Under the pieces are notes generated by a model that saw only the letters and a program-made list of their open reading frames with translations, did not search any database and was not told the origin of the DNA. From CAZWFW01 sp964633445 (GTDB lineage Archaea; Undinarchaeota; CAZWFW01), in assembly GCA_964633445.1 (NCBI GenBank), contig CAZWFW010000044.1:1-8870 (forward strand): a stretch of DNA of 8,870 nt. Direction: 5' to 3'. This document shows, one piece after another, positions 1 through 6,229 of this stretch (positions are counted from its first letter, which is position 1; every line of letters starts with the position of its first letter). Made by a program: the position numbers and the translations under genes.

Positions 1-2
1 TT

Positions 3-122
3 GGAAAGTTGTTCAGAATGAAAGTTATAGAAGTTAAGGGAAATAAGAAAGGTGCGTTAAGCGAAGCAATTGAGGAAGCTGTAATCCTTTGGCTTGAAAA
101 ACATGGCGTTAAAATTAATTAA
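3..122 (+). CDS. C-terminal fragment of a probable ribbon-helix-helix (CopG/VapB-like) protein
   Basis: Only the end of this gene is in the window. The frame is open from base 3 and stops at TAA 120-122, giving 39 visible residues. The stretch KKGALSEAIEEAVILWLEKHG resembles the second helix of archaeal ribbon-helix-helix DNA-binding proteins, such as antitoxins, where a Gly-Ala-Leu-Ser turn is followed by an amphipathic helix ending in a WL pair. That is a resemblance of a short piece, not a domain match. An ATG at 18-20 could start a 34-residue peptide, but nothing upstream of it looks like a ribosome binding site, and in this fold it would fall inside the first helix, so I read it as an internal Met. 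The gene converges on hypA, with 32 bp between the two stops. Any partner toxin would lie outside the window. Confidence 0.5.
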   Translation, partial: GKLFRMKVIEVKGNKKGALSEAIEEAVILWLEKHGVKIN

Positions 123-154
123 TGTCTTATGAAAATTGTTACTGCTCCGCAAGG

Positions 155-499
155 CTAGGATAAAGTTATCTCCCTAATTTTTAACTCATTACCCCGCAAA
201 ATCTCAGCTTTTTCGTAGCATTTGGGGCATATTGGCAGGGCTATGTGGCTATCCTTCAGAGATTTTCCTTCGTATCCACATTCGCTGCATTTTACAATAC
301 CCTCAACCAATTCTACTTCAAATTTCGCATTTTTCAGATTTGAAATGCTCCTTTTTAGAGCGTTCAACACAAATAGAAGCTGTTCAATATTCAAGACAAC
401 AAATTCCCCCACCTCTAACTTAACAAGCTTTACCTTTCTATTTTTGGAATACTTAACAATAGCGTTTAGAATATACGTAGCTATGCTTGCCTCATGCAT
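155..499 (-). CDS. hypA: HypA, nickel-delivery protein for [NiFe]-hydrogenase maturation
   Basis: HypA delivers nickel, usually with the GTPase HypB, to the large subunit of [NiFe]-hydrogenase; in some organisms it also serves urease. The 114-residue product has the family's usual length and begins MHEAS, placing the nickel-binding His at position 2 and so fixing the start codon. The central beta segment VKLEVGEF is typical. The zinc domain has two CxxC knuckles, C71/C74 and C91/C94, separated by 16 residues. Its ATG directly follows the TAA of the upstream lipoprotein gene with no spacer, and no clear SD precedes it, so translation probably depends on coupling to that gene. The neighbours are surface proteins, not hydrogenase or other hyp genes, so its usual partners must lie elsewhere or be absent. 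The family call is firm; the target enzyme is unknown. Confidence 0.95.
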   Translation of the reverse strand: MHEASIATYILNAIVKYSKNRKVKLVKLEVGEFVVLNIEQLLFVLNALKRSISNLKNAKFEVELVEGIVKCSECGYEGKSLKDSHIALPICPKCYEKAEILRGNELKIREITLS

Positions 500-1396
500 T
501 TAGAGCGGCGGGTAAATAGTTACTTGAGCATGAGCCTCAGTAACATAAGTATATTTCACATCAACACGTAAGAATATTGTGTTTTCATCACCATCTATTT
601 TCTTTTTATCTAAATTCTTTATTGTAAATGTGTAAATTCGCTTATCACCCCCGATGAGTTTTAACTCATTTGGACTTATGCTGCAATCGCTTCCGCAAGT
701 GCCACTTGGAATAGTACAATTACAAGACTCTCCTGCAACTTCGTAGCCTACCACAAGCTTTGTTAACTTATCATCTTTAACGTATCCATTGCCAACATTC
801 TCAACAACTATTACATACTTTGCATCCTCACCCCTCACAACAATAGGAACTGGACCTTCAAAGTCAACTTTGATTGGGGCATTTGAGCAATATTTGCTGA
901 TATATAAGGTTCCACCTCTTTTATTAAGCTCCCTCCACCTCTCAGTCGTAACCGCAGGTATGGAAGCATAAGCATATGTGTTATAATCATACTCAACCTT
1001 AGCCTTTAAAACATGTGTGTAGGGTTGCTCAACATCTGGTGCTTTAAGACTCCATTGATCCATAGCCTCCCCAGGAGGTAGATTATATTCAGGTCTTGGA
1101 GGGTCTAATGAGCCTAAGCGTATAGGATTGCTACTAGTTACTTTGAAAGGTCCTAAATTGAAAATTGTAGCATTAACACTTTCAGCTTTAGCATCCCCCA
1201 CATTCTTAACATGAATCTCCATTGTGAATGTTTCTCCAGAAGTAATTTTCGTTATAAAAGTGCTAAATTTCGTGATCACAACACCTTGCCCACCAGAAAT
1301 TGGTGTTTCTCCTCCACCAGAAGGAGTGATACAACCACTCAGCAATATCAATACTAATACTAGAGGTGCGGTTTTCAGTATCGTTAGTTTATTCAT
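500..1396 (-). CDS. Predicted surface lipoprotein with two CARDB-like beta domains (paralogue 2)
   Basis: I do not recognise a named family. The 298-residue product starts with a short positively charged segment and a hydrophobic stretch ending in a lipobox, L19-S20-G21-C22. A Gly/Ser/Pro-rich tether follows, so it is probably exported and lipid-anchored outside the cell. Domain A (about residues 40-140) contains VKNVGDAKAESVNATI, typical of CARDB/NEW3-like immunoglobulin folds, and ends in VEYDYNTYAYA. After a short linker, domain B opens with APIKVDFEG, contains VVENVGNGYV and four clustered Cys, and closes with VDVKYTY. The same order occurs in both upstream genes. I chose the ATG at 1396 because GGGGA lies 4 nt before it and the signal peptide begins cleanly there; an in-frame ATG at 1420 would add eight residues. 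It is followed without a gap by hypA. Function unknown; a surface assembly role is inferred. Confidence 0.85.
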   Translation of the reverse strand: MNKLTILKTAPLVLVLILLSGCITPSGGGETPISGGQGVVITKFSTFITKITSGETFTMEIHVKNVGDAKAESVNATIFNLGPFKVTSSNPIRLGSLDPPRPEYNLPPGEAMDQWSLKAPDVEQPYTHVLKAKVEYDYNTYAYASIPAVTTERWRELNKRGGTLYISKYCSNAPIKVDFEGPVPIVVRGEDAKYVIVVENVGNGYVKDDKLTKLVVGYEVAGESCNCTIPSGTCGSDCSISPNELKLIGGDKRIYTFTIKNLDKKKIDGDENTIFLRVDVKYTYVTEAHAQVTIYPPL

Positions 1397-1451
1397 ACTG
1401 TCCCCATTTAAATAATACATACCATTCAGTGATAAATATTATTCTCGCAAA

Positions 1452-2402
1452 CTAAAGCGACATGCCTGCAACATTAATTTCTGCTGAATCCTCTAGCACA
1501 TATCTATAATTTATGCTGACTTCGACTTTTAGCGTATCCTCCATAATACCAGAGCTTATGTTAAGAGTGCAAGCTACTGGGCTTATTATTGGAACGTCCT
1601 TAGCCGTAAATTTTCTTCCATTATTAGATGGGTTCTTCGCATAACTTGTGCAATTCTTAATGTTAACACCAGACCCTTCAACTTCTATGGCAATATTACT
1701 TATACACCCACCTGGGTAATCACAATCCTCTTTTGGCATAAGAAATCCCTTTCCAACATTGGTAAATGTCACAACGAGTGGAATTTCACTACCTGCAAGG
1801 GTCATTGATGGCATGCTAATATCTATTTCAATGGGCGCTTGGGATAGTCTGCTATGTAAAGCAGGCATCTTCTCCTTGTGAACTTGGTAAAATTCTAATC
1901 TCTGCTTACTTAGAGCCAAAAATTCCTGATACGCATAGGTATAGTAGTCATAGCTTACCCTCACCTTAACCTCCTGGGGGAATACACCACTAACCCCAAT
2001 CTTCTTTGCCTTTAGGTCCCAGGTAATTGTAGCTTCCTCACCGGGGATTTGATATGCAGGGTTGGGCCTATCTAATAAAGGAATCGTACAACTGGCTGAA
2101 TTCACATTACAACTCCCTTTCGTGCTATTTAGGCTTTGCAAATCAAAAGCTCCAAGGGAATAAAGTGTGACCTCTATATTAGAGGCATTTGCTTCACCAA
2201 CGTTTTGTATTCTTAAAATGAGGGTAACTGAGGACCCCTCAGGAAGCAAGTTGTCTTTAAGCTTGGGAAAAGAAAATTCAAGTATCTTTATTCCTTCATT
2301 GCTAAAGCTTACTAATTTTCGAATGTCGTCTTTGTTTGTTTGAATGCACCCGCAAAAAATTAATGCTAATAGCAAAGCTAGTATAATTTTTCTAATCATC
2401 AT
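1452..2402 (-). CDS. Predicted surface lipoprotein with two CARDB-like beta domains (paralogue 1)
   Basis: This 316-residue protein is a paralogue of the next gene in the unit, judged by a shared sequence of motifs. The N-terminus MMIRKIILALLLALIF is a signal peptide ending in F16-C17-G18-C19, a somewhat divergent lipobox with C19 as the likely lipidated residue. Domain A contains RIQNVGEANASNIEVTLYSL and a proline-rich RPNPAYQIPGEE stretch, and ends in VSYDYYTYAY. A helical linker leads to domain B, which begins APIEIDISMPS, contains FTNVGKGFL and closes with VSINYRYV. Several N-x-S/T sequons and paired Cys suit an extracellular, possibly glycosylated and disulfide-bonded protein. Its ATG overlaps the TGA of the membrane protein gene by 4 bp (ATGA), so the two are translationally coupled. 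A second in-frame ATG follows directly and could also be used. Binding partner and function cannot be told from sequence. Confidence 0.87.
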   Translation of the reverse strand: MMIRKIILALLLALIFCGCIQTNKDDIRKLVSFSNEGIKILEFSFPKLKDNLLPEGSSVTLILRIQNVGEANASNIEVTLYSLGAFDLQSLNSTKGSCNVNSASCTIPLLDRPNPAYQIPGEEATITWDLKAKKIGVSGVFPQEVKVRVSYDYYTYAYQEFLALSKQRLEFYQVHKEKMPALHSRLSQAPIEIDISMPSMTLAGSEIPLVVTFTNVGKGFLMPKEDCDYPGGCISNIAIEVEGSGVNIKNCTSYAKNPSNNGRKFTAKDVPIISPVACTLNISSGIMEDTLKVEVSINYRYVLEDSAEINVAGMSL

Positions 2403-4420
2403 TCCAACTTAACCGTTTTCTCAGCTGCAAATTCATATGTATAGTTAAACTCCACCCTTATATAGTATTCTTTGAGAACATCCGAAGCTGTTACTTCTGG
2501 TAAGTCAAATATGCAACATAACTCTACCGATTTATCAGGATCTATTTTTGATATAATTTTAGTTTTCTCGGATTTGAGTAGTGCAGTTTCATTGCATAAA
2601 TATAGCTCACAGCTACCTAGCTGTCCTAAGTCTGGAGTTATGGGAAGGGGTATATTCCTTACATTACCTTTAAATTTATTCATAATTTGCACCATTAAGG
2701 TGGCTTTATTATCCATCAGCCCGTAAACCAATGGCCAAGGACTATACCCAAAGTTTATGGCTACTGGTCCTGGCGCTACATATGTTGTGTAAGGCCCTGG
2801 TATTTTTTCGTTTTCTGCAAGTCTTTTATAATACTCCTCCTTGCTAAAAACTGGAACTTTTGTCTCGGCATAAGCTTTTGCTTTGAACGATGCTAAAACA
2901 ACGAATTTTATCGATCTTTGCAAAACTTTTGCTTCACAAGAGCAGGGACACAAGGGATTCTTGGTGCACCCTGTACCTGAGCAGTTATAGTCTTGCACAC
3001 AACAGGCAGGGCATGAACTCTCACATTTAGCGATTTTTGGAGGAATGTCTGTAGTGTTGTAGCATCTCCACATTTTGTGAATCTCGAATCCTGGTGCCAT
3101 TTTCGATATTAAAATGGGGTTTCTTATATCTGCGTTGGTATCAACATATTTGCATGAAAAAGAAACTGGGCATGAAGAGGGATTTTCCTCATCGCCTGCT
3201 AGCAACTCATAGCTTATGTTTAGGTAAACATTTTCTAGAGTAGACGAGCCATCATTTCTGAGGCGCATTTTCATTGATAAATCTATAAGACCATATTTTG
3301 GCTTTGCGACTGTATCAAATTCTGAAATAGTTAAAGCATATTCGGGTTTTCTAATAATACCCCCTTGCTGAGGTTGCCAAGGATTCGTAATAACATACTC
3401 CCATTTTCCAGTAAGAATATAATATGCAGTAGAATTTTTGAAATTCGACCAAGTTTCGCTAATACTTAGCTTAAGTGCCGTGAAGTTGAAGGGTAAAGAC
3501 TCCACAAAACCTTTGATCATAGCATCTATTGTTGAGCCAGCGACAATCATGAAACCTAATCCAAGCAATACTACACCGAGCGGTCCCAGAATCAATATGA
3601 ACGGTAGGAAAATTACGCCCAAAACAATAAGAACTATCCCAACTATGACGAAAATCCATCCAAGAATCGGTGTAAACCAGCCTAGATAATTACTAAGCCA
3701 GTGGCTTATATACCACGATACGAAGAGGCCAAAGGGTACGAAAAGGATAAGTAGCAGTAGTACAGCACCACCTAAGCCACTGCCACCCCCACTTCTGGAA
3801 ACCTTTGCTGCCTCAGCCAATTCCCTTGCTATGGCCTGACTTTGTTGTGCTTCAAGTTTGGCAGCTCTTTTTTCCATTTCTTTTTCCATCCTCTCAACGG
3901 TGTGCATAGCCTCTTTGGCCACCTCCCTAGTTGAGATACCCTCAACTATTCCTTTAATCTTTGGGATCTCGCTATATTCTCCAGTGATTCTGGAAACTAT
4001 ACTCCCCTGAAGTTTGCCTATTCTTGGAAAAGTTCTAGCAACAGCGGCTGTTGCTGTCCCTTCAGAGAGGAAAAATGCGCCAATGCTTTCTCCACAAAAG
4101 AGGGGTATCGCAAATATTGCTAGTGCTGTTAGAAATAAGCCTATAATAATCCACATCAGCGTGAATCCGGGATGCAACACTACATAAATAGCCATTGTCA
4201 AAACATGGGCAATAACCAAGCCCAATCTATCATAATCCTTGTACCAGGCAAAGGTGCTGATGGCTATGGGAATGAGAAGAACAAGTCCCCTCGGAATGCC
4301 TTCAAATGGTATAAATGCTATAAGGGTTAGGTAGTACAGAGGTAAACCTATGATTGGTATGAGAAGACCTAAAACCAAAAGTATCAGCAGGATTACTGGT
4401 CCTAAAATCGCAAACAGCAT
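2399..4420 (-). CDS. Large polytopic membrane protein with cytosolic-type coiled coil and extracellular two-domain region
   Basis: I do not recognise a family. The 673 residues fall into five parts. Residues 1-109 hold four or five hydrophobic segments. Residues 110-215 are hydrophilic with a charged helix (about 165-205, rich in E, K, A and Q) likely to form a coiled coil, ending in a Gly-rich hinge at 211-218. Residues 219-297 hold about three more membrane segments. Residues 370-530 form beta domain A, with MRLRNDGSSTLENVYLNISY and, at its end, FKAKAYAETKVPVF. Domain B begins near GPVAINFGY (551-559) and ends VEFNYTY (656-662). Domain A carries an insert with ten Cys between 453 and 495 (CxxxCxxCC and CxCxC patterns). 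The A/linker/B order matches both downstream lipoproteins. It is first in the unit; its ATG has no SD and probably starts a leaderless transcript. A membrane platform that the lipoproteins join is inference. Topology parity is uncertain. Confidence 0.87.
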   Translation of the reverse strand: MLFAILGPVILLILLVLGLLIPIIGLPLYYLTLIAFIPFEGIPRGLVLLIPIAISTFAWYKDYDRLGLVIAHVLTMAIYVVLHPGFTLMWIIIGLFLTALAIFAIPLFCGESIGAFFLSEGTATAAVARTFPRIGKLQGSIVSRITGEYSEIPKIKGIVEGISTREVAKEAMHTVERMEKEMEKRAAKLEAQQSQAIARELAEAAKVSRSGGGSGLGGAVLLLLILFVPFGLFVSWYISHWLSNYLGWFTPILGWIFVIVGIVLIVLGVIFLPFILILGPLGVVLLGLGFMIVAGSTIDAMIKGFVESLPFNFTALKLSISETWSNFKNSTAYYILTGKWEYVITNPWQPQQGGIIRKPEYALTISEFDTVAKPKYGLIDLSMKMRLRNDGSSTLENVYLNISYELLAGDEENPSSCPVSFSCKYVDTNADIRNPILISKMAPGFEIHKMWRCYNTTDIPPKIAKCESSCPACCVQDYNCSGTGCTKNPLCPCSCEAKVLQRSIKFVVLASFKAKAYAETKVPVFSKEEYYKRLAENEKIPGPYTTYVAPGPVAINFGYSPWPLVYGLMDNKATLMVQIMNKFKGNVRNIPLPITPDLGQLGSCELYLCNETALLKSEKTKIISKIDPDKSVELCCIFDLPEVTASDVLKEYYIRVEFNYTYEFAAEKTVKLE

Positions 4421-4430
4421 AACTATTAAT

Positions 4431-4439
4431 TTCTATTAT
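4431..4439 (+). promoter_or_regulatory. Possible TATA-like box for the zinc-protein/tiaS pair
   Basis: TTCTATTAT is centred about 31 nt before the ATG at 4466, with no SD in between, so this transcript may also be leaderless. It is a weaker match to the archaeal box than its divergent neighbour. The whole space between the two start codons is 45 bp, so the two promoters must overlap face to face. Confidence 0.35.
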
Positions 4440-4444
4440 CTTGA

Positions 4445-4452
4445 ATATATTA
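4445..4452 (-). promoter_or_regulatory. Probable TATA box for the membrane-protein/lipoprotein/hypA unit
   Basis: Read on the minus strand this is TAATATAT, centred about 28 nt before the ATG at 4420. That is the normal archaeal TATA-to-start distance if transcription begins at the start codon. No SD lies between it and the ATG, so a leaderless transcript is likely. Confidence 0.5.
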
Positions 4453-4465
4453 GTTAATTTTTAAC

Positions 4466-4723
4466 ATGATTTGCGAGCTGTGCGGTGGCGAGGGAAAATA
4501 TAAATGCAAGGTATGTGGTAGAATTGTGTGTGAACAATGTATAGATCCAAGCAGTAATCTTTGTGAGGCATGCAAATTACTTCTTTGCCAGCACTGTCAC
4601 AAAAATTTGGCTGAAACTGTTTGCAAGGCATGCAAAAAATTAATTTGTGAAGAATGTGGAGTTGAGATTCAAGAGGGAGTTTATGTTTGCGGGAATGCTA
4701 AACATTCACATCGGCATAGATAG
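4466..4723 (+). CDS. Small zinc protein made of three tandem CxxC-x4-CxxC repeats
   Basis: The 85-residue product has 15 cysteines. Seven CxxC pairs begin at residues 3, 14, 22, 33, 41, 53 and 61, with a last Cys at 75. Six of the pairs form three repeats of the pattern CxxC-x4-CxxC, starting at 14, 33 and 53 and so spaced 19-20 residues apart. The C-terminus ends in HSHRHR, which with C75 could offer further metal ligands. The arrangement resembles B-box or zinc-ribbon knuckles and predicts several bound zinc ions; the protein probably binds nucleic acid or another protein. The last 41 bases also encode the start of tiaS in another frame, so the tail sequence is shaped by both genes. Co-transcription with tiaS is very likely, and a role linked to tRNA or RNA binding is a reasonable but unproven guess. 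No named family recognised. Confidence 0.8.
   Translation: MICELCGGEGKYKCKVCGRIVCEQCIDPSSNLCEACKLLLCQHCHKNLAETVCKACKKLICEECGVEIQEGVYVCGNAKHSHRHR
4673..4679 (+). promoter_or_regulatory. Shine-Dalgarno that selects the tiaS start
   Basis: GAGGGAG lies inside the upstream zinc-protein gene. It is 3-6 nt from the ATG at 4683, depending on the base pairing used, but 15 nt or more from the in-frame ATG at 4695. This favours 4683 as the start. Confidence 0.5.
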
Positions 4724-5999
4724 CACAGATTCGTTGATGGGGGGTTGTACAACATACGTTGCAGGCATAATAATTGAGAAATTACAGAATTACAGATTTC
4801 TCGATTACCCTAACCTTATAAGACTTAATCCAAACATCCCCATTAAAACAAGAGGAAACGCTGCTATTTGTCTAAGAATAAAGGCTGAAAAAAAGGATGT
4901 TGATGAAATAAAGGATGTTGTTTTGAGGGTTGTTGAAAGAAACAGACAAGAAGATTCCAGCCCAGGAATAGTCATATTCTCCTGCAGAGCTAAGCTTCCA
5001 AAATCGCTTAGAATTTATGCTAAGCGGGCTGTTAAGGATGTTGTAACGTTCAGATTGCTTGAAAAGCTTGAAAACAAACTAAAAAATTTGGAGATTATTA
5101 GTAAAGGGTTGGGGGCTCTGGGTGCCACAGCTGCGATAGGAAATATGCTTGATGGAGATTACACATACGAAATTTTGGTTTACAGAAAAAGCAAAAGGAG
5201 AAAGAGGAAAGTTGACAGGAATTCTGTGATTAAGATGGATATGGCATTAAGGGGTTTTGTCTTTGACAATATAGATGAGAGGGGTAACCTGCTAATAACG
5301 CCTCATGGTTACGATCCTGTGCTTGCTGGAATACGCGGAGAATATGCATGGGCTGTTAAGAAGGCGTTTAAAATGGTAAAATTTTTCGAAAAAATTGATA
5401 GATGGGCAATATTTAGGACAAATCAAGCAACGGATGAGCATCTAGAGTTCAGAAAAGTATCTAGCATAAGACCTTACCAATCAGCCATTGTTGAAGGTGT
5501 TGTAAAAAGTGTTGAAATTCTGCAAGGAGGTCATGTAAAAATTGTTGTAGATGATAATACTGGATGCCTAGATTGCGTAGCATACAAGAAGACTGGTTTA
5601 CATGAAGTTGCAAGGTTGCTTGTTGAAGGAGATTACATAAGAGCTTACGGAGGAATAAGGCCTGCCACATCAACACGCAGGCTAACCCTAAATATTGAAA
5701 AAATAAAAATAATTGGGCTTAAGGATTTATTTAAGCTAAGAAACCCAAAATGTCCGTACTGTAATAAATCCCTTAGCTCCTTAGGGAAAAATAAGGGATA
5801 CAGATGCAAGAAATGTAGAAGAATATTTAAGAAAGCTAAGCCAATCAGGGTTAGGGTTGAACGTAAAATAAGGAAAGGCTTGTACGAGTGCTTACCTTCT
5901 GCAAGAAGGCATTTGGCAAAACCATTAGTAAGGTACGGGAAAGAGAAAATTAAGCCCCCTAAGAATATAATAAAATTTTGGGGTGTTGGATACGAGTAG
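4683..5999 (+). CDS. tiaS: TiaS, tRNA(Ile2) 2-agmatinylcytidine synthetase
   Basis: TiaS uses ATP and agmatine to modify C34 of the CAU-anticodon tRNA-Ile to agmatidine, letting it read AUA and not AUG. This genome uses AUA often, so the enzyme should be needed. With the SD-supported ATG the protein has 438 residues, normal for the family. The N-terminal kinase-like domain carries GIDSTDS (11-17) followed by GGCTTY. A ferredoxin-like domain follows. An OB-fold at about 267-345 contains VVEGVVKSVEILQGGHVKIV. A zinc ribbon has C357/C360 and C375/C378, and a C-terminal segment contains GLYECLPSARRHL. Starting at the ATG at 4695 would remove four residues and give MLNIHIGID, closer to typical family starts, so the choice is not certain. 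It overlaps the zinc-protein gene by 41 bp and is probably translated from the same transcript. Confidence 0.95.
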   Translation: MFAGMLNIHIGIDSTDSLMGGCTTYVAGIIIEKLQNYRFLDYPNLIRLNPNIPIKTRGNAAICLRIKAEKKDVDEIKDVVLRVVERNRQEDSSPGIVIFSCRAKLPKSLRIYAKRAVKDVVTFRLLEKLENKLKNLEIISKGLGALGATAAIGNMLDGDYTYEILVYRKSKRRKRKVDRNSVIKMDMALRGFVFDNIDERGNLLITPHGYDPVLAGIRGEYAWAVKKAFKMVKFFEKIDRWAIFRTNQATDEHLEFRKVSSIRPYQSAIVEGVVKSVEILQGGHVKIVVDDNTGCLDCVAYKKTGLHEVARLLVEGDYIRAYGGIRPATSTRRLTLNIEKIKIIGLKDLFKLRNPKCPYCNKSLSSLGKNKGYRCKKCRRIFKKAKPIRVRVERKIRKGLYECLPSARRHLAKPLVRYGKEKIKPPKNIIKFWGVGYE

Positions 6000-6222
6000 A
6001 AAAAGAGGGGTTATTAAATTAAGGAAAGGAATTTTGGAAATTAACTTAATAAGAAGATAACGGAATTAATAAAAGAATTAGAAAAGGCTAAAATAGTTGA
6101 TAAGGAAGCTAGAAGAATTTGAGCGTCTAAAGAATTTCTATTCCTATGGATTGAGAGGATTGAGAGAGTTAGTTATATGGATCAATACCCTATGCACAAC
6201 TTCTAAAAGAGAATTGAGATAA
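5983..6222 (+). pseudogene. Possible decayed small gene with two compensating frame changes
   Basis: No intact gene fills the space between tiaS and the uL10 gene, but the plus strand reads like broken coding sequence. From GTG 5983 one frame gives VLDTSRKRGVIKLRKGILE and ends at TAA 6058. The +2-shifted frame from 6048 to 6119 gives ITELIKELEKAKIVDKEARR. The original frame resumes near 6106 as LEEFERLKNFYSYGLRGLRE, then LVIWINTL, and stops at TAA 6220. Joined, these read as one K/E-rich, mostly helical protein of about 75 residues. The opening looks like the strand of a ribbon-helix-helix antitoxin, but I do not recognise a family. AT-rich, purine-rich DNA can mimic this pattern, so the call is tentative. 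The rest of the gap holds nothing else I can identify, including no L12 remnant on the minus strand. Confidence 0.3.
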
Positions 6223-6229
6223 ACACCAA

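Noticed and set aside
222..503. Plus-strand open frame opposite hypA
   Set aside because: HypA on the minus strand is unambiguous; the opposite frame has no family features.
1397..1451. A separate promoter between the two lipoprotein genes
   Set aside because: An AT-rich stretch (TTATTTAAAT on the minus strand) lies only about 10-20 nt before the chosen start, too close for an archaeal TATA box; co-transcription is simpler.
6000..6229. Remnant of an L12 gene downstream of uL10
   Set aside because: Minus-strand frames here have many stops and no Glu/Ala-rich coding or conserved L12 start; only the plus strand looks coding-like.
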